64,000 bases of DNA, taken from the NCBI GenBank assembly GCA_963743785.1, contig CAVURD010000028.1, forward strand, positions 124,001 to 188,000. Direction: 5' to 3'. The translations under genes and the position numbers were made by a program. The first letter of the stretch is position 1; each line of letters starts with the position of its first letter. Under the pieces are notes generated by a model. That model was not told the DNA's origin. It saw only the letters and a program-made list of their open reading frames with translations, and did no database searches. Source of the stretch: Bog-473 sp963743785. Lineage in GTDB: Bacteria; Actinomycetota; Acidimicrobiia; Acidimicrobiales; RAAP-2. Shown one piece after another: positions 33,642-42,203 of this stretch.

Positions 33642-33710
33642 GTGTCTAATACACCGAGCATCTTGGTGACCGGCGCCAGCCGGGGCATCGGCAAAGCCAC
33701 GGCTCGCGAC
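33642..33710 (+). pseudogene. N-terminal remnant of a short-chain dehydrogenase
   Basis: GTG 33642 with a good RBS (AGGAGG) opens MSNTPSILVTGASRGIGKAT, the canonical NAD-binding start of SDR enzymes, but the family sequence stops after about 22 residues. The frame then runs into an unrelated signal-peptide-like stretch (codons from 33771: VKAVMALITLTAMAAVMF, AVPATSHAAP), itself a fragment, and then into the antisense of a ParB-like relic. Confidence 0.75.
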
Positions 33711-33889
33711 CGGAGTTCATATCTCACCGGTAGGGGCCGACTTCAGGCCCGTGGCCGTTCACGGCCCTTGGTGAAGGCAGTAATGGCCCTGATTACTTTG
33801 ACCGCGATGGCAGCGGTGATGTTCGCCGTTCCCGCAACATCGCATGCAGCACCGGCGTCTACGAAGCTGGTATGGATCCGACGCGCGGG

Positions 33890-34196
33890 TGGCGCATACC
33901 CGGTGATACCCATCGGCGATCCACAGCGGGTCGCCATAGACGAGCAGCACCGGGGAAAGCTTGGTGCCGAACCTGACCTTTTCGAGGTCGGCGGCCACCT
34001 CGGGGTCGTCGGCTGCCAGGAGAGGGAGACCGGCCGCACGAAGGATGTCCTTGGCCGCGAAGTGACTGAGTGATTGTTGCTCTTCAGGGACTTTCGTAGC
34101 TTCGTCGCAGAATCGAGTCCAACGAGCAAGGTGAGATGGACCGCGCGGCAGGAAAGTCCTGTGCCTCGGGCTCGTCCTTCCAGTGTTCGTCAGCCA
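33890..34196 (-). pseudogene. Decayed copy of ParB-like gene (paralogue of 53829-54194)
   Basis: On the minus strand ATG 34196 opens MADEHWKDEPEAQDFPAA, then a one-base deletion shifts the frame (LTLLVGLDSATKLRKSLK continues in the next), and a further indel returns it: SLSHFAAKDILRAAGLPLLA and GTKLSPVLLVYGDPLWIADG follow. Homology to the intact gene is lost after YHRVCA near 33895, so the last 15-20 codons are missing. The nearly identical intact relative is at 53829-54194. Confidence 0.88.
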
Positions 34197-34227
34197 TGAC
34201 GACCCCATCCTCTCAAGGTGGGTTGAC

Positions 34228-34337
34228 GCGCCAGTATCCCGGGCGTCCCGCACCCCGGAATCTGGCGCTCAGGTTGCAAGAGTCAGGCTCGTGACTACAA
34301 CCCCTCCTGTACCCCCTGACAGTTATGACATACCCCG
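34228..34337 (+). ncRNA. Structured repeat, copy 1
   Basis: First of three related elements. A GC-rich hairpin (GCGCCAG...CTGGCGC) is followed by a second hairpin formed by AGGTTGCAAGAGTCA and TGACTACAACC, then a C-rich tail (CTCCTGTACCCCCTGA). It is nearly identical to copy 2 at 40977. It may be a small RNA, an untranslated-region element or a non-coding mobile repeat; the function is unknown. Confidence 0.45.
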
Positions 34338-34366
34338 AGTGCCAGTGCTCCTAACCCGCGCATGTG

Positions 34367-34705
34367 TCACAACTTGATGTTCAGGTAGCTGGACAATCCC
34401 GAAATCTGAATCAGTTTCACCGTGGGCGGCTGCGGCGAACGGATGATCAAAGTGCGACCGTGTGCATTCATCCGCCTATGGGCCGAGACGAGGACACCAA
34501 TTCCGGTCGAGTCAACGAACGATACGCGCTCCATGTCGAGCTCAACCGTATCGGCAACGTCCAGCGCTCCATCTTGGAGGACAATTACCAACTCTGGTGC
34601 ACTCGCAACATCCAGCTCACCGGTCAAGGTAACGACCGCTTCGATACCGTCGTGACTTACGTCAATCTGGAATAGATCAGAACCGAGCGACTTTTCCAAC
34701 GTCAT
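34367..34705 (-). CDS. STAS-domain anti-sigma factor antagonist
   Basis: A 112-residue RsbV/SpoIIAA-like protein: VVTLTGELDVASAPEL, VELDMERVSFVDSTGIGVLV (the phosphorylated serine is in DSTG) and LIIRSPQPPTVKLIQISGL. Unphosphorylated, it would bind an RsbW-type kinase and free a sigma factor. ATG 34705 has AGAGGGG seven bases upstream and is preferred over TTG 34711. It is paralogous to the STAS protein at 38494. A phosphatase that could act on it (RsbP) is encoded at 42.2 kb. Confidence 0.92.
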   Translation of the reverse strand: MTLEKSLGSDLFQIDVSHDGIEAVVTLTGELDVASAPELVIVLQDGALDVADTVELDMERVSFVDSTGIGVLVSAHRRMNAHGRTLIIRSPQPPTVKLIQISGLSSYLNIKL

Positions 34706-34827
34706 GGCCAAACCCCTCTTTTTTGCTGCGGGAGTCTGGCCAACCTGCTGTCAAAGTTGACCATTGGGCACACTACTGCCGGAGGCTGGGACGACCCTGA
34801 GAAGAGCCGATAGCGTTTAGCCATGGT

Positions 34828-35577
34828 ATGGGGGGAAGCGACATTCTCGACCCCATCCTTGCGGAGGGCCGCTGTGGAACGTGCGGCAGCACCTTGGGAC
34901 CGCGTGGTGAACGTGGACGGCAATCGTCTTGGGCGGCTGGTGAGCCTCTAGTGCCACCGAGTCGAAAGAGCGTGGCGAAGAAGGCGATAGAGAAAGCGGC
35001 TGCGGAGCAGTTCAAGGCAGCATGGCACGACTTCCCAGAACTCCCAGGAACGCGTCTGTCGATGAGGAAGACAGGCCGACGGACCTTCGAGCTTGTGAAC
35101 GACGACAGCAGAACGATCGCCATATGCTCCGGTAAGGCCAGTAGGCGATTCCCACTCACGATCACGACCCAAGGGCGAACCTACGCATGGCGGAGGGTCG
35201 GCAAGAGGAGATTGATGGCCGCCGCCCGGGTCAGGGAACTTGTGAATGTTGCAACCAATACTCCCGTTCTGCGCATGAGAGGTATTCATTTCGATCATTC
35301 CGCTTACACACGAATCACCATCGCTCGACACGAGCTGCAGTTCCCAGTGATGGGGACAAGACAACGTGCCCTTATGTCGGCCATTGATCAATCAGGGAAC
35401 AGTCTGATTGAGTATCGGCTCGAGTCGAGTGAACGCCAGTCACGCTTCGACAATTTCGGTTGGGCTGAAGTCGTTGTAAGCCCAGCTGCCATGACCATCC
35501 CACATATCGAGCTGGTCGTGGCGGTGTCAAGGCAATTTCTGTGGTCCTATTTCCAGGTCCGTACGTCGGGCGCATGA
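34828..35577 (+). CDS. Hypothetical protein with Cys-pair N-terminus
   Basis: Not recognised. Up to 249 residues from ATG 34828; the first 40 contain CGTCGS and share a stretch of about 47 bases with the zinc-ribbon fragment at 55.7 kb, so they may not belong to this gene. A start at GTG 34951 is likelier. The remainder is rich in beta strands (RLSMRKTGRRTFELVNDD, RFPLTITTQGRTYAW, HELQFPVMGTRQRALMSAID, SLIEYRLESSER) and ends with a hydrophobic pair of strands. It resembles LURP-one/tubby-like folds in rhythm only. It is divergent from the STAS gene. Confidence 0.5.
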   Translation: MGGSDILDPILAEGRCGTCGSTLGPRGERGRQSSWAAGEPLVPPSRKSVAKKAIEKAAAEQFKAAWHDFPELPGTRLSMRKTGRRTFELVNDDSRTIAICSGKASRRFPLTITTQGRTYAWRRVGKRRLMAAARVRELVNVATNTPVLRMRGIHFDHSAYTRITIARHELQFPVMGTRQRALMSAIDQSGNSLIEYRLESSERQSRFDNFGWAEVVVSPAAMTIPHIELVVAVSRQFLWSYFQVRTSGA

Positions 35578-35632
35578 CCTAGTGCCACCCGGCCAAGCGA
35601 GGATGGTCGGCAGTTGGGCGTGATGAGCGCGA

Positions 35633-36514
35633 ATGTTCGCGTTGGCCTGCTGCCGACGTTCTGGAGATTCCAATCCGAACGACTTGTACCCAGACGCCGA
35701 CGCCGCACCCTTGCGAGCCGCTCTGCGCCAGCTGGGCGCAGACTCGACGCTGGTTTCCTGGGATGACCCCCGAGCCGCCTGGGGATCTTTTTCTCACATC
35801 GTTGTGAGCAGCACCTGGGACAGCGTGGATCGCCCTGAGGAGTATCTGGGTTGGACTCGAGAAGTGTCGATGGTGTCGGAGCTGGTCAACCCCGCTGCGG
35901 TTATCGAGTGGAACCTTGACAAGACGTACCTGAGACAACTTGAAGCCTCTGAGGTGCCCATCATCCCTACGACCTGGGTCATGCCTGACGATGATTGGCA
36001 GCCACCCGACAGGGGAGAGTTTGTGATCAAACCGTCGGTTTCGGCGGGAGGGCGGAACACAGCGCGCTATTCCGGCGGCGCTTCCAGTGCACTCCAGCAC
36101 GTCCGCGCGTTGCAACGAGCCGGGCAGACAGTCATGGTGCAGGAGTACCTCTCGGCGATCGATGAGGTCGGCGAGGTCAACCTCGTCTTCTTCGACGGCA
36201 CATTCAGTCACGCCGTAGTGAAGAGGCCAGTACTACAGAGCGGAGAGGGTGTCGTCGAGCGACCGTGGGAGAGGATGGCGTGGGCTGGCCTGGCGACTCC
36301 CACTTCTGAGGAGTTCACGGTCGCGGAGCAGGCGATAGGCGTCATCACTGACCTGCTGGGGCAACGACCTGTCTATGGTCGAGTCGATCTCATCGCCGGG
36401 CCTGTAGGCGACCCGCTTGTGCTCGAAGTGGAACTGATCGACCCATACTTGTCCCTGGACATGGAGCCCGGGGCAGCCACCAGACTGGCCAACGCTCTAC
36501 TCATGATCAACTGA
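35633..36514 (+). CDS. ATP-grasp family ligase-like protein
   Basis: A 293-residue ATP-grasp protein of the RimK/glutathione-synthetase-like superfamily. It has YPDADAAPLRAALRQLG, SWDDPRAAWGSFSHIVVSST, NPAAVIEWNLDKTYLRQLEA, the lid strand GEFVIKPSVSAGGRNTAR, VMVQEYLSAIDEVGEVNLVF, and the metal-binding C-terminal VYGRVDLIAGPVGDPLVLEV. It would join an acid to an amine using ATP; the substrate is unknown. The N-terminus looks damaged: expected residues before NPNDLYP appear in two other frames (VRVGLL, DVLEIP), so the start at ATG 35633 is uncertain and the gene may have suffered small indels. Confidence 0.8.
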   Translation: MFALACCRRSGDSNPNDLYPDADAAPLRAALRQLGADSTLVSWDDPRAAWGSFSHIVVSSTWDSVDRPEEYLGWTREVSMVSELVNPAAVIEWNLDKTYLRQLEASEVPIIPTTWVMPDDDWQPPDRGEFVIKPSVSAGGRNTARYSGGASSALQHVRALQRAGQTVMVQEYLSAIDEVGEVNLVFFDGTFSHAVVKRPVLQSGEGVVERPWERMAWAGLATPTSEEFTVAEQAIGVITDLLGQRPVYGRVDLIAGPVGDPLVLEVELIDPYLSLDMEPGAATRLANALLMIN

Positions 36515-36987
36515 CGTATCGGGGATGTTCAGCCCTCGGACAACCTGGAACTTCCTTTTGGGTCGACATCGCCCTCCTCGAAGAGAGCGCTGGCCGCCTT
36601 CACCATCTCGAGCTCGTCCTCGAGGTCTTTGGCGCCGACGGGCCGCCTGCGGCGGATCAGCTTCGAAGATCTTGATTCCGGGTCGCTGCCCGGCGTCGAT
36701 CAGCGCCTGACGCGCCATCATCGGTCGAGTGCCTGCGGTGCGCCGCCCCCGCCTCCCGCTGAGCCATCGACTTGCTCCTCAAAAGGGAGACGATCAGCCG
36801 CGAGGAACTCATGGACGTGGTGCGCCGTCCGTTGGAACAGGCACTTCCTGTCGCGGCCGAGGGGCTAACCCGCTTTCCGGTGGTGTAACCCTCCTCGCTA
36901 TCTCCTAGCGAACATGCCGAGTCTCCACTCACTGCGCACGTCCACACCAAGAGTCACGTCCGATGAACTCGAAAGGAAATATACAAA
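36515..36987. other. Degraded region with FtsH and other remnants
   Basis: No intact gene. A plus-strand piece at 36769-36888 (DLLLKRETISREELMDVV) resembles the extreme C-terminus of FtsH-type proteases. A minus-strand piece in the first 220 bases (DLEDELEMVKAASALFEE in one frame) might be part of a transposase or other helical protein, but I cannot place it. Confidence 0.4.
36769..36888 (+). pseudogene. FtsH C-terminal remnant
   Basis: Thirty-nine codons ending in a TAA. LLKRETISREELMDVV matches the conserved LL-x-x-ET-x-x-R-x-EL pattern found at the end of the FtsH peptidase domain. The rest of the gene is absent, and the preceding sequence is unrelated. Confidence 0.4.
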
Positions 36988-37626
36988 GTGTCAACCTTCC
37001 TGCTGATCAACGAACGCCGCTCCACAGAGGGACGCCCTGACACTCGCCACACCGGAGTGAGCACCGATGCCATGTTGCGCTCCACCGGCATCATGGCTCT
37101 CTTCGGTATCGGAGCGATCCACTTCGTCCAGTTGGTGCCGACCTTCGAGGGGATGCCGCTGCTGGGCGCGGCGTATCTCGCGCTGATCGCGGCATCAATC
37201 GCGGCGGGTGGCCTCCTGGTCAGGGGAAGCCCGTCGAGGATTCGCCAGTGGGCACCCGTGGCGATCCTCGGCATGGGTGCCATTGCGGGGTACGCATTCA
37301 CTCGGGTGGTGAGCACGCCTCTCGACAACGCCGACGTCGGTAACTGGTCGTGCATGCTGGGGATGGCTGCCCTCTATGTCGAGGGACTGCTGGTGCTCAT
37401 CAGCGGCTTTGCCATGGTGACTCGGTCGGCTTCCCGAACGGCGTTGGTGGAAGCACGGGACAGTTCCCCTGCAACATCCCCTGTCTGGCGGTCGCTCACG
37501 ACTCGGGCTACGACTTCGACGAGGCCGAGGTCATCCACTGGGGCCAATGTCCCGAGTGTCTCGCAACAACCTCTGAATCGGGCGGTGACGGATTCCAGAC
37601 ACGAGCGTGCGACGGTGAAGCCATGA
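36988..37626 (+). CDS. Four-helix membrane protein with chimeric C-terminus
   Basis: A membrane protein starting at GTG 36988 (AAGGAAA upstream). Hydrophobic segments at about residues 30-52, 58-78, 85-108 and 118-142 (GIMALFGIGAIHFVQLVPTF, GAAYLALIAASIAAGGLLV, APVAILGMGAIAGYAF, MLGMAALYVEGLLVLISGFA) predict four helices. After about residue 150 the reading frame runs out of phase over a Fur-like remnant, so the last 60 residues are probably not the native C-terminus. Function unknown. Confidence 0.6.
   Translation: MSTFLLINERRSTEGRPDTRHTGVSTDAMLRSTGIMALFGIGAIHFVQLVPTFEGMPLLGAAYLALIAASIAAGGLLVRGSPSRIRQWAPVAILGMGAIAGYAFTRVVSTPLDNADVGNWSCMLGMAALYVEGLLVLISGFAMVTRSASRTALVEARDSSPATSPVWRSLTTRATTSTRPRSSTGANVPSVSQQPLNRAVTDSRHERATVKP
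37470..37589 (+). pseudogene. Fur-family C-terminal remnant
   Basis: The frame reads CLAVAHDSGYDFDEAEVI then HWGQCPECLATT, which fits the C-terminal dimerisation and CxxC zinc site of ferric-uptake regulators. The DNA-binding half is absent. It is embedded, out of frame, in the 3' part of the membrane protein frame. Confidence 0.5.
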
Positions 37627-37860
37627 ACTGCAAGAAGTCCATTGCCTGACTTGCGCTCCTCGTCGCGACGTCGACATCGATCGGCATGGTGGGCCTCGCT
37701 ACTCCGGCGTCGGCCGGAGGCAACGGCGCTGCGAGGGGCTCCCGACCAAGGGTGGATCCTCAGTGGCACCCTTCAGGACAGAGTATGCGACCCTTCAAGA
37801 TCGAAGGTGGTTGCCCCAACGAAGTGTGCGTCCCTCGGCGACCGCTGAGTCCTAACCCCT
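37623..37860 (+). pseudogene. Secreted protein relic with stop codon in signal peptide
   Basis: ATG 37623 starts MNCKKSIA, then a TGA stop, then in the same frame LALLVATSTSIGMVGLATPA and SAGG, together a convincing signal peptide with cleavage site. Further downstream, KIEGGCPNEVCV matches the zinc-ribbon-like fragment at 55.7 kb at 33 of 38 bases. A single base change would explain the stop. Confidence 0.65.
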
Positions 37861-38019
37861 CGCTCGACGAGACCGGCCGCCCCTATGACCTACCCGACGA
37901 TCAGGAGGGCATGCGCCGCGCGACGCGGATCCCGCCCGCGGGTCAGCGTCGAGGCTGTGTGTCGAACATGACTGGCAGTTGCTGGGAGCGGACTGAGGAG
38001 TCGGGAGAATTCAGTGCCC

Positions 38020-38240
38020 CCGCCCTTGTCGGCGTAGGTGCCGCCACCAAAAGGTTTGGTACACCGGCACAATGTCGGCTCCGGGCATGCCCGCCGACTC
38101 TGCGGCCTTCACGGCCAGGGTGATGATGTTGTGGTTACATCCGTTCAACTCAGCTACGACAGGGGTAGGGGTGGAGGCCCTAGAGGTCGATGTCAGAGTT
38201 CGCGGGAGTGGAGCCCCGACGTAGGTCGGTGCGCTGGGGG
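38020..38240 (-). pseudogene. Partial decayed copy of the lipoprotein gene at 54.7 kb
   Basis: On the minus strand SAPTYVGA and, in the same frame after a shift, CNHNIITLAVKAAESAGMPG then ADIVPVYQTF match CNDNIITLAVKAAESAGIPE and ADIVPVYQAF of the intact gene (54671-55495). Flanking parts are absent, and the ends are frameshifted. Confidence 0.85.
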
Positions 38241-38493
38241 CCCGTGCATCCATTGCGGGACTGTCAAGGCCCCATGATCTCTCGAAGGTCTCCCTTTCAG
38301 CCTTTGAGGCGCTGCCCTCTCGCTGGCCGCGCCTGACGCCGCCCAACACCTCCTTGAGTCGCTGGTCAGGGACGGGGCGGCTCCATGAGCCCGAGGTTGA
38401 CTCTCAACGCCCAGAATGGATCGAGAGTGGATATATAGTCCGACTGCATTGCAAAGTGGCCAGATTTGCCAGAGGGGGAGGAGGTTCTACGCC

Positions 38494-38829
38494 TTGGAGA
38501 GAGACCACTCTGACTCCGATTTCTCTGTGGTTGGTCTCACCTATTCCGGCTCCGAAGCGGTCATCACCTTGGCGGGCGAGCTTGACCTCGCCAGTGCCCC
38601 AGTTCTTCATGAATTATTGTTGGAAGCAGCGTCAGGGGGCGCTGACACGATAACGATGGACATCAAGAGGCTCACGTATATCGACTCAGCTGGACTGGGG
38701 GTCCTGGTGTCCGCTCACAAGCGATTGGAGTCAAACGGAGGCAGCCTCGTCATCAGCGCGCCGACCGCACGAATTATGCGAGTGCTTGCAGTCTCGGGGT
38801 TGACCAGGTACCTCACAATCAGGACTTGA
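38494..38829 (+). CDS. STAS-domain anti-sigma factor antagonist
   Basis: A 111-residue RsbV-like protein with AVITLAGELDLASAPVLHEL, ITMDIKRLTYIDSAGLGVLV (phospho-serine in DSAG) and VISAPTARIMRVLAVSGL. TTG 38494 is chosen because GGAGG lies nine bases upstream; the longer open frame from 38416 lacks a site. It converges on a HATPase-type kinase gene at 38887, a likely partner. Paralogue of 34367-34705. Confidence 0.9.
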   Translation: MERDHSDSDFSVVGLTYSGSEAVITLAGELDLASAPVLHELLLEAASGGADTITMDIKRLTYIDSAGLGVLVSAHKRLESNGGSLVISAPTARIMRVLAVSGLTRYLTIRT

Positions 38830-38886
38830 GGCCGAGAGACCCGGATTCAGCGCCGCAATAGGAGCCTGTCTCCATAGAGCAGATTT

Positions 38887-39414
38887 CTAGCTGGAACCGC
38901 TTGCGCTGTCCCACGGCCCAGCTACGGCCAGGGCATACCGTCCAGACTCCAGTCGGACGCGGCCGAGGTCGTCGCCGTGGCACGGGCAAGCCGAGTTATA
39001 TGACCAATCGCTGGTGCTCAACCGGAACCACACTTGCTTTCCTTGCGGCAGGCCGACCACGCCCCACTCATCGGCCAGTAGGCCAACCAAGAGGAGGCCC
39101 CGTCCACCTTCGGCCAAAACTTCCTCCCTCGCCGCAACGGTCATGTCCTCCCGCTTCGGTTTCACAAATGAGATTGACTGGGGGTGGGAGTCAGTCACGC
39201 CGATTTCTAGGATTCCTTCGGCCACGGCGACGACAAGCGCCAGGTCGCTTGACGCATGGCCGACAGCGTTGTTGACCAGTTCGCCCGTCAGCAATTCGGC
39301 ATCCTCAATGAGACTTGGCAGCTCCCAACGATCCAGAAGGTTGGACACGAGATGGCGCGCCGAAGCGCTGGAGGTGGCACCAGCGCCGAACTCCGCGTTC
39401 GCTACTCGGCACAC
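38887..39414 (-). CDS. RsbW-like anti-sigma / ATP-binding kinase
   Basis: A 175-residue HATPase_c_2 protein. N-box: ELLTGELVNNAVGHASSD; G1: EIGVTDSHPQS; G2: EGGRGLLLVGLLADEWGV. These are the GHKL elements of anti-sigma serine kinases such as RsbW/SpoIIAB. The last 45 residues (CPCHGDDLGRVRLESGRYAL) are an unusual extension. GTG 39414 has GGAGGG upstream. It lies next to the convergent STAS gene, so a partner-switching pair is likely, but no sigma factor gene is in the window. Confidence 0.85.
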   Translation of the reverse strand: MCRVANAEFGAGATSSASARHLVSNLLDRWELPSLIEDAELLTGELVNNAVGHASSDLALVVAVAEGILEIGVTDSHPQSISFVKPKREDMTVAAREEVLAEGGRGLLLVGLLADEWGVVGLPQGKQVWFRLSTSDWSYNSACPCHGDDLGRVRLESGRYALAVAGPWDSASGSS

Positions 39415-39641
39415 GACAACCCTCCCGCTCTCTCGCCATCCGTTACATACCCGCTCTACCCTGGGACAGATAACTCAAACCCGTATCAAAAGAGTTTGTC
39501 TCGTTTCGTGGCAACGGTTCCGAGCCGACTCATGGCGGTGGCCTCAGATTGCGGCAGATTTATACGTGCGCGGCCGCTTCAAAGTTGAAGTTTGCGCGAA
39601 CCGTATGGGTAGAACTAGGACCAACGCACAAAGGAGCATAA

Positions 39642-40028
39642 ATGATTGTCCTCGGCGTTGTCCCAATGCTGATTGGCTTCATTGCAAAAATAGCCATCCT
39701 GTGGTCTGTGGGCATCGTGGTTGCCGTGGTTGGCCTGATCCTCATGCTCCTCGGCATGGCTGGTCGGGAGACGGATCGAAGGCACTATTGCTTACGGTCC
39801 GCCGATCCCCGAGGAAGCCAGACCGTACCCGCCCGACGCAGGGGGAACTGTGCTGAGCACGGGTACACGCCGAACCGCTTCGCAATGGCACTACCGCCGG
39901 ATGGATCTGCGCTCTCCTCGACCAAGGGCGAAAGCGGCGACCCATACGACGGCAAACACGACTGCCGCAATCCACAACAGGTGAACTGCGAATCCCGCTC
40001 CAAAAAGAATCAACACCAGAAGCGCTAA
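39642..40028 (+). CDS. Small hydrophobic protein (DUF6131-like), C-terminus uncertain
   Basis: The first 42 residues, MIVLGVVPMLIGFIAKIAIL followed by WSVGIVVAVVGLILMLLGMA, form two membrane helices typical of DUF6131 proteins, which normally end shortly after a GGRRHY motif. Here GRETDRRHYC is followed by 75 unrelated residues that overlap an antisense small gene, so the native stop was probably lost by a frameshift. ATG 39642 has AAAGGAG seven bases upstream. Confidence 0.65.
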   Translation: MIVLGVVPMLIGFIAKIAILWSVGIVVAVVGLILMLLGMAGRETDRRHYCLRSADPRGSQTVPARRRGNCAEHGYTPNRFAMALPPDGSALSSTKGESGDPYDGKHDCRNPQQVNCESRSKKNQHQKR

Positions 40029-40043
40029 CAGAAGAATGACCAT
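39891..40043 (-). CDS. Small hydrophobic membrane protein
   Basis: Fifty residues: MVILLLALLVLILFGAGFAV, then HLLWIAAVVFAVVWVAAFAL and a basic tail. It resembles the very common actinobacterial small hydrophobic proteins of two helices, often stress-induced. ATG 40043 has AAGGGG seven bases upstream. It is convergent with and overlaps the doubtful C-terminus of the plus-strand DUF6131-like gene. Confidence 0.65.
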   Translation of the reverse strand: MVILLLALLVLILFGAGFAVHLLWIAAVVFAVVWVAAFALGRGERRSIRR

Positions 40044-40159
40044 GACGTTCCCCTTTTCATTTACCATGTTGGACGATGGTGTAATACCCTGACTCGTCAA
40101 CTCGGAAACGGATCTGCGTGGTCGGAACGTTTCCAGACGCGATCGTGGCGCCCCAATGA

Positions 40160-40543
40160 CTAAGGACTTGAAGCTTGCTTCGTACCCTTCGTACCCTTCG
40201 TGCGCCGCCGAGCGGATAGCCGGAGTTGAGTGATGCGGGAGATCCCCGCCACGAGGACGATCAAGGCTCCGATTATCGTCGCGGCGAGAACTGCCACGAC
40301 CAAAGGAATGTGTCCGCTGGCTCCAAAGAACTTGATCTGAACCTTTTGAGTGTTCTGAACGATAAATACGATCAGTGCCACCCCAAGTAGCGCCGCAACG
40401 GCCACGGCAGTCCATGCTGCGCTTATACGAGTATGACGGGCGCTGGCGCTGACAGACTCAATTGGCTGTGGCTCGCCTGCTACCTGTTCGGTCCCGGCGG
40501 TTGTGTGTGGTGCTACCTCTGCGGCTTGTTCTCCTTGATCCAT
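40160..40543 (-). CDS. LapA-domain membrane protein
   Basis: A 127-residue protein with a lipopolysaccharide-assembly-protein-A-like domain: an acidic N-terminus, helix AAWTAVAVAALLGVALIVFI, the conserved VQNTQKVQIKFFG, then LVVAVLAATIIGALIVLVAG and a basic tail. In actinobacteria the role is unknown. ATG 40543 is preceded by GGAGG eight bases upstream; the extension to 40621 is unsupported. A 16-bp perfect hairpin lies upstream of the gene. Confidence 0.8.
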   Translation of the reverse strand: MDQGEQAAEVAPHTTAGTEQVAGEPQPIESVSASARHTRISAAWTAVAVAALLGVALIVFIVQNTQKVQIKFFGASGHIPLVVAVLAATIIGALIVLVAGISRITQLRLSARRRTKGTKGTKQASSP

Positions 40544-40600
40544 GGATCGGGCCTCCGCACGCCGTGCGTCCGAATCGGGCGCACATGGGATTAGGTCACG

Positions 40601-40683
40601 CGCCAGGAGCCGGGCCTCCACGACACCTCGGCCCGGCTCCTGGCGGTCGGGCTTTCCTCGCTCCTGGCAAGCTTCTTATACCC
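40601..40683. repeat. Perfect 16-bp hairpin, partial form of structured repeat
   Basis: CGCCAGGAGCCGGGCC (40601-40616) pairs perfectly with 40630-40645 around a 13-base loop. It shares the CGCCAG...CTGGCGGTCGG shell with the copy at 52715 and a TATACCCG end, but lacks the second hairpin. It could also serve as a terminator. Confidence 0.5.
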
Positions 40684-40976
40684 GTCGCCCCGAGTCTCAA
40701 CCGGTGTGCAGACGGACGCCGTCTGAGGCAGTCTCCCATGTTCGCCAGAGCAGGTGTGGAGCGTCCTGTCGGACGGCACGCGTTACACCGATTGGGTTCT
40801 GGGGACAAAACGGGTGCGAACGGTGGACGCCAGTTGGCCGGCCGACTGGTGAGCAGTTACAGAGGGACAGACGGTGACTCCGCCTCCAAATGAGCCGCAC
40901 AAGACTGGTGATCCTGACCCGGAATCGGCGCTAGGTCGTGTGGTGCATGACGCTCACGGGTCGCTCGCGGTGCTTA

Positions 40977-41086
40977 CGCGCCAGAATCCCGGGCGTCCCG
41001 CACCCGGAATCTGGCGCTCAGGTTGCAAGAGTCAGGCTCGTGACTACAACCTCTCCTGTACCCCCTGAGACTCAATACATACCCAA
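40977..41086 (+). ncRNA. Structured repeat, copy 2
   Basis: Nearly identical to copy 1 over about 85 bases (GCGCCAGAATCCCGGGCG... through CTCCTGTACCCCCTGA). Hairpin 1 has the perfect 8-bp outer stem GCGCCAGA/TCTGGCGC; hairpin 2 pairs AGGTTG with CAACCT and AGTCA with TGACT. Lies in an 860-base stretch without protein-coding genes. Confidence 0.5.
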
Positions 41087-41406
41087 ACGCGAGCCAGCCT
41101 TAACTCGCTTCGGCGCGACCCCCGCCGGCAAGACGCTTGGACCACGGCAGCTCGTCAACGTGCCGCTCGCAGCCTTAGACATTCGTGCAGCCATCTAGCA
41201 CCGACCCTCTTCAGCGAATAATCCGGAAGCCACAGCGTCGACGATTCTGAGCTCGTCGATGCTGTCGCAGATCCGGTACCGATCCAAGGAGACGATCGCC
41301 AGGTCGAAGAGGACAACTGGGTTGGTCGTTTGCTCTTGAAGATGTCCCACGACTCCTTCGTAGTCTCGGCGTCACCTGTGCAAGAGCCTTGAGGTAGCCT
41401 CCGTCG
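41087..41406. other. Stretch without intact gene
   Basis: Between the repeat and rsbQ. A minus-strand piece reading VVLFDLAIVSLDRYRICDSI near 41220-41330 looks like a coding fragment of an unidentified protein, cut off upstream by a stop. Nothing else is recognisable. Confidence 0.4.
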
Positions 41407-42203
41407 GTGGGCGCGGTCGAGCGGTTCAATGTGCAGGAGGCAGGCCGACCGGACGGACAGCCGATGGTGTTTGCTCACGGGTTCGGCTGTGACCAGCACC
41501 TGTGGCGTCAAGTCGCGCCACGGTTCGAGAGCGACTTTCGGGTCGTTCTGTTCGACCACGTTGGGGCAGGTGGCTCGGATCTCGCTGCTTACGATCCCGA
41601 CCGTTATGACTCGCTTGCAGCTTACGCCGAGGACGTCTTGGCCATTTGCCGTGAGCTGGACCTGGCCCGCGTGGTCTTTGTTGGCCACTCGGTCTCAGCG
41701 ATGATTGGGGTGCTGGCCGCCTTGGAGGAGCCGGATCGGTTCGCCAGATTGGTCCTGGTCGGTCCATCGCCTCGCTATATCGACTACAGGTGGTACGTGG
41801 GCGGGTTCAGCGAGGCGGATATTGCCGATCTGCTCGAGTCGTTGGACAGCAACTATCTGGGCTGGTCCAGTGCCATGGCGCCGGTGATCATGGGCAACCC
41901 GGAGCGTCCCGAACTGGGGGAGGAGCTAACCGAGAGCTTTTGCCGGACCGACCGCAGATCGCTCGGCAATTCGCCCGGGTCACGTTCCTCTCCGACAACC
42001 GGGCCGACCTGGACAAGGTGACCACGCCGACACTGGTGCTGCAGTGCCGGGAGGACGCAATCGCACCGGTGGCGGTTGGCGAGTACGTCGCCCATGCCAT
42101 CGCCGACAGCCGACTCGTGCTGCTCGACGCCACTGGCCATTGCCCCAATCTGAGCGCCCCGGATGCGACCGCCGCCGCCATCGCCGACTTTGTCCGCGCT
42201 TAG
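41407..42203 (+). pseudogene. rsbQ: RsbQ-type alpha/beta hydrolase with one-base frameshift
   Basis: Strong match to Bacillus RsbQ: FAHGFGCDQHLWRQVAPRFE, DHVGAGGSDL, nucleophile GHSVSAMIG, LVGPSPRYID and GGFSEADIADLLESLDSNYL. After ESFCRTD near 41953 the frame is lost; one base later it resumes PQIARQFARVTFLSDNRADL, then TLVLQCREDAIAP and the catalytic His in TGHCPN, up to the TAG at 42203. RsbQ has STDPVIARQFA at the same place, so a C is missing. RsbQ activates RsbP in the energy-stress branch. The shift may be a real mutation or a homopolymer sequencing error. Confidence 0.9.
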
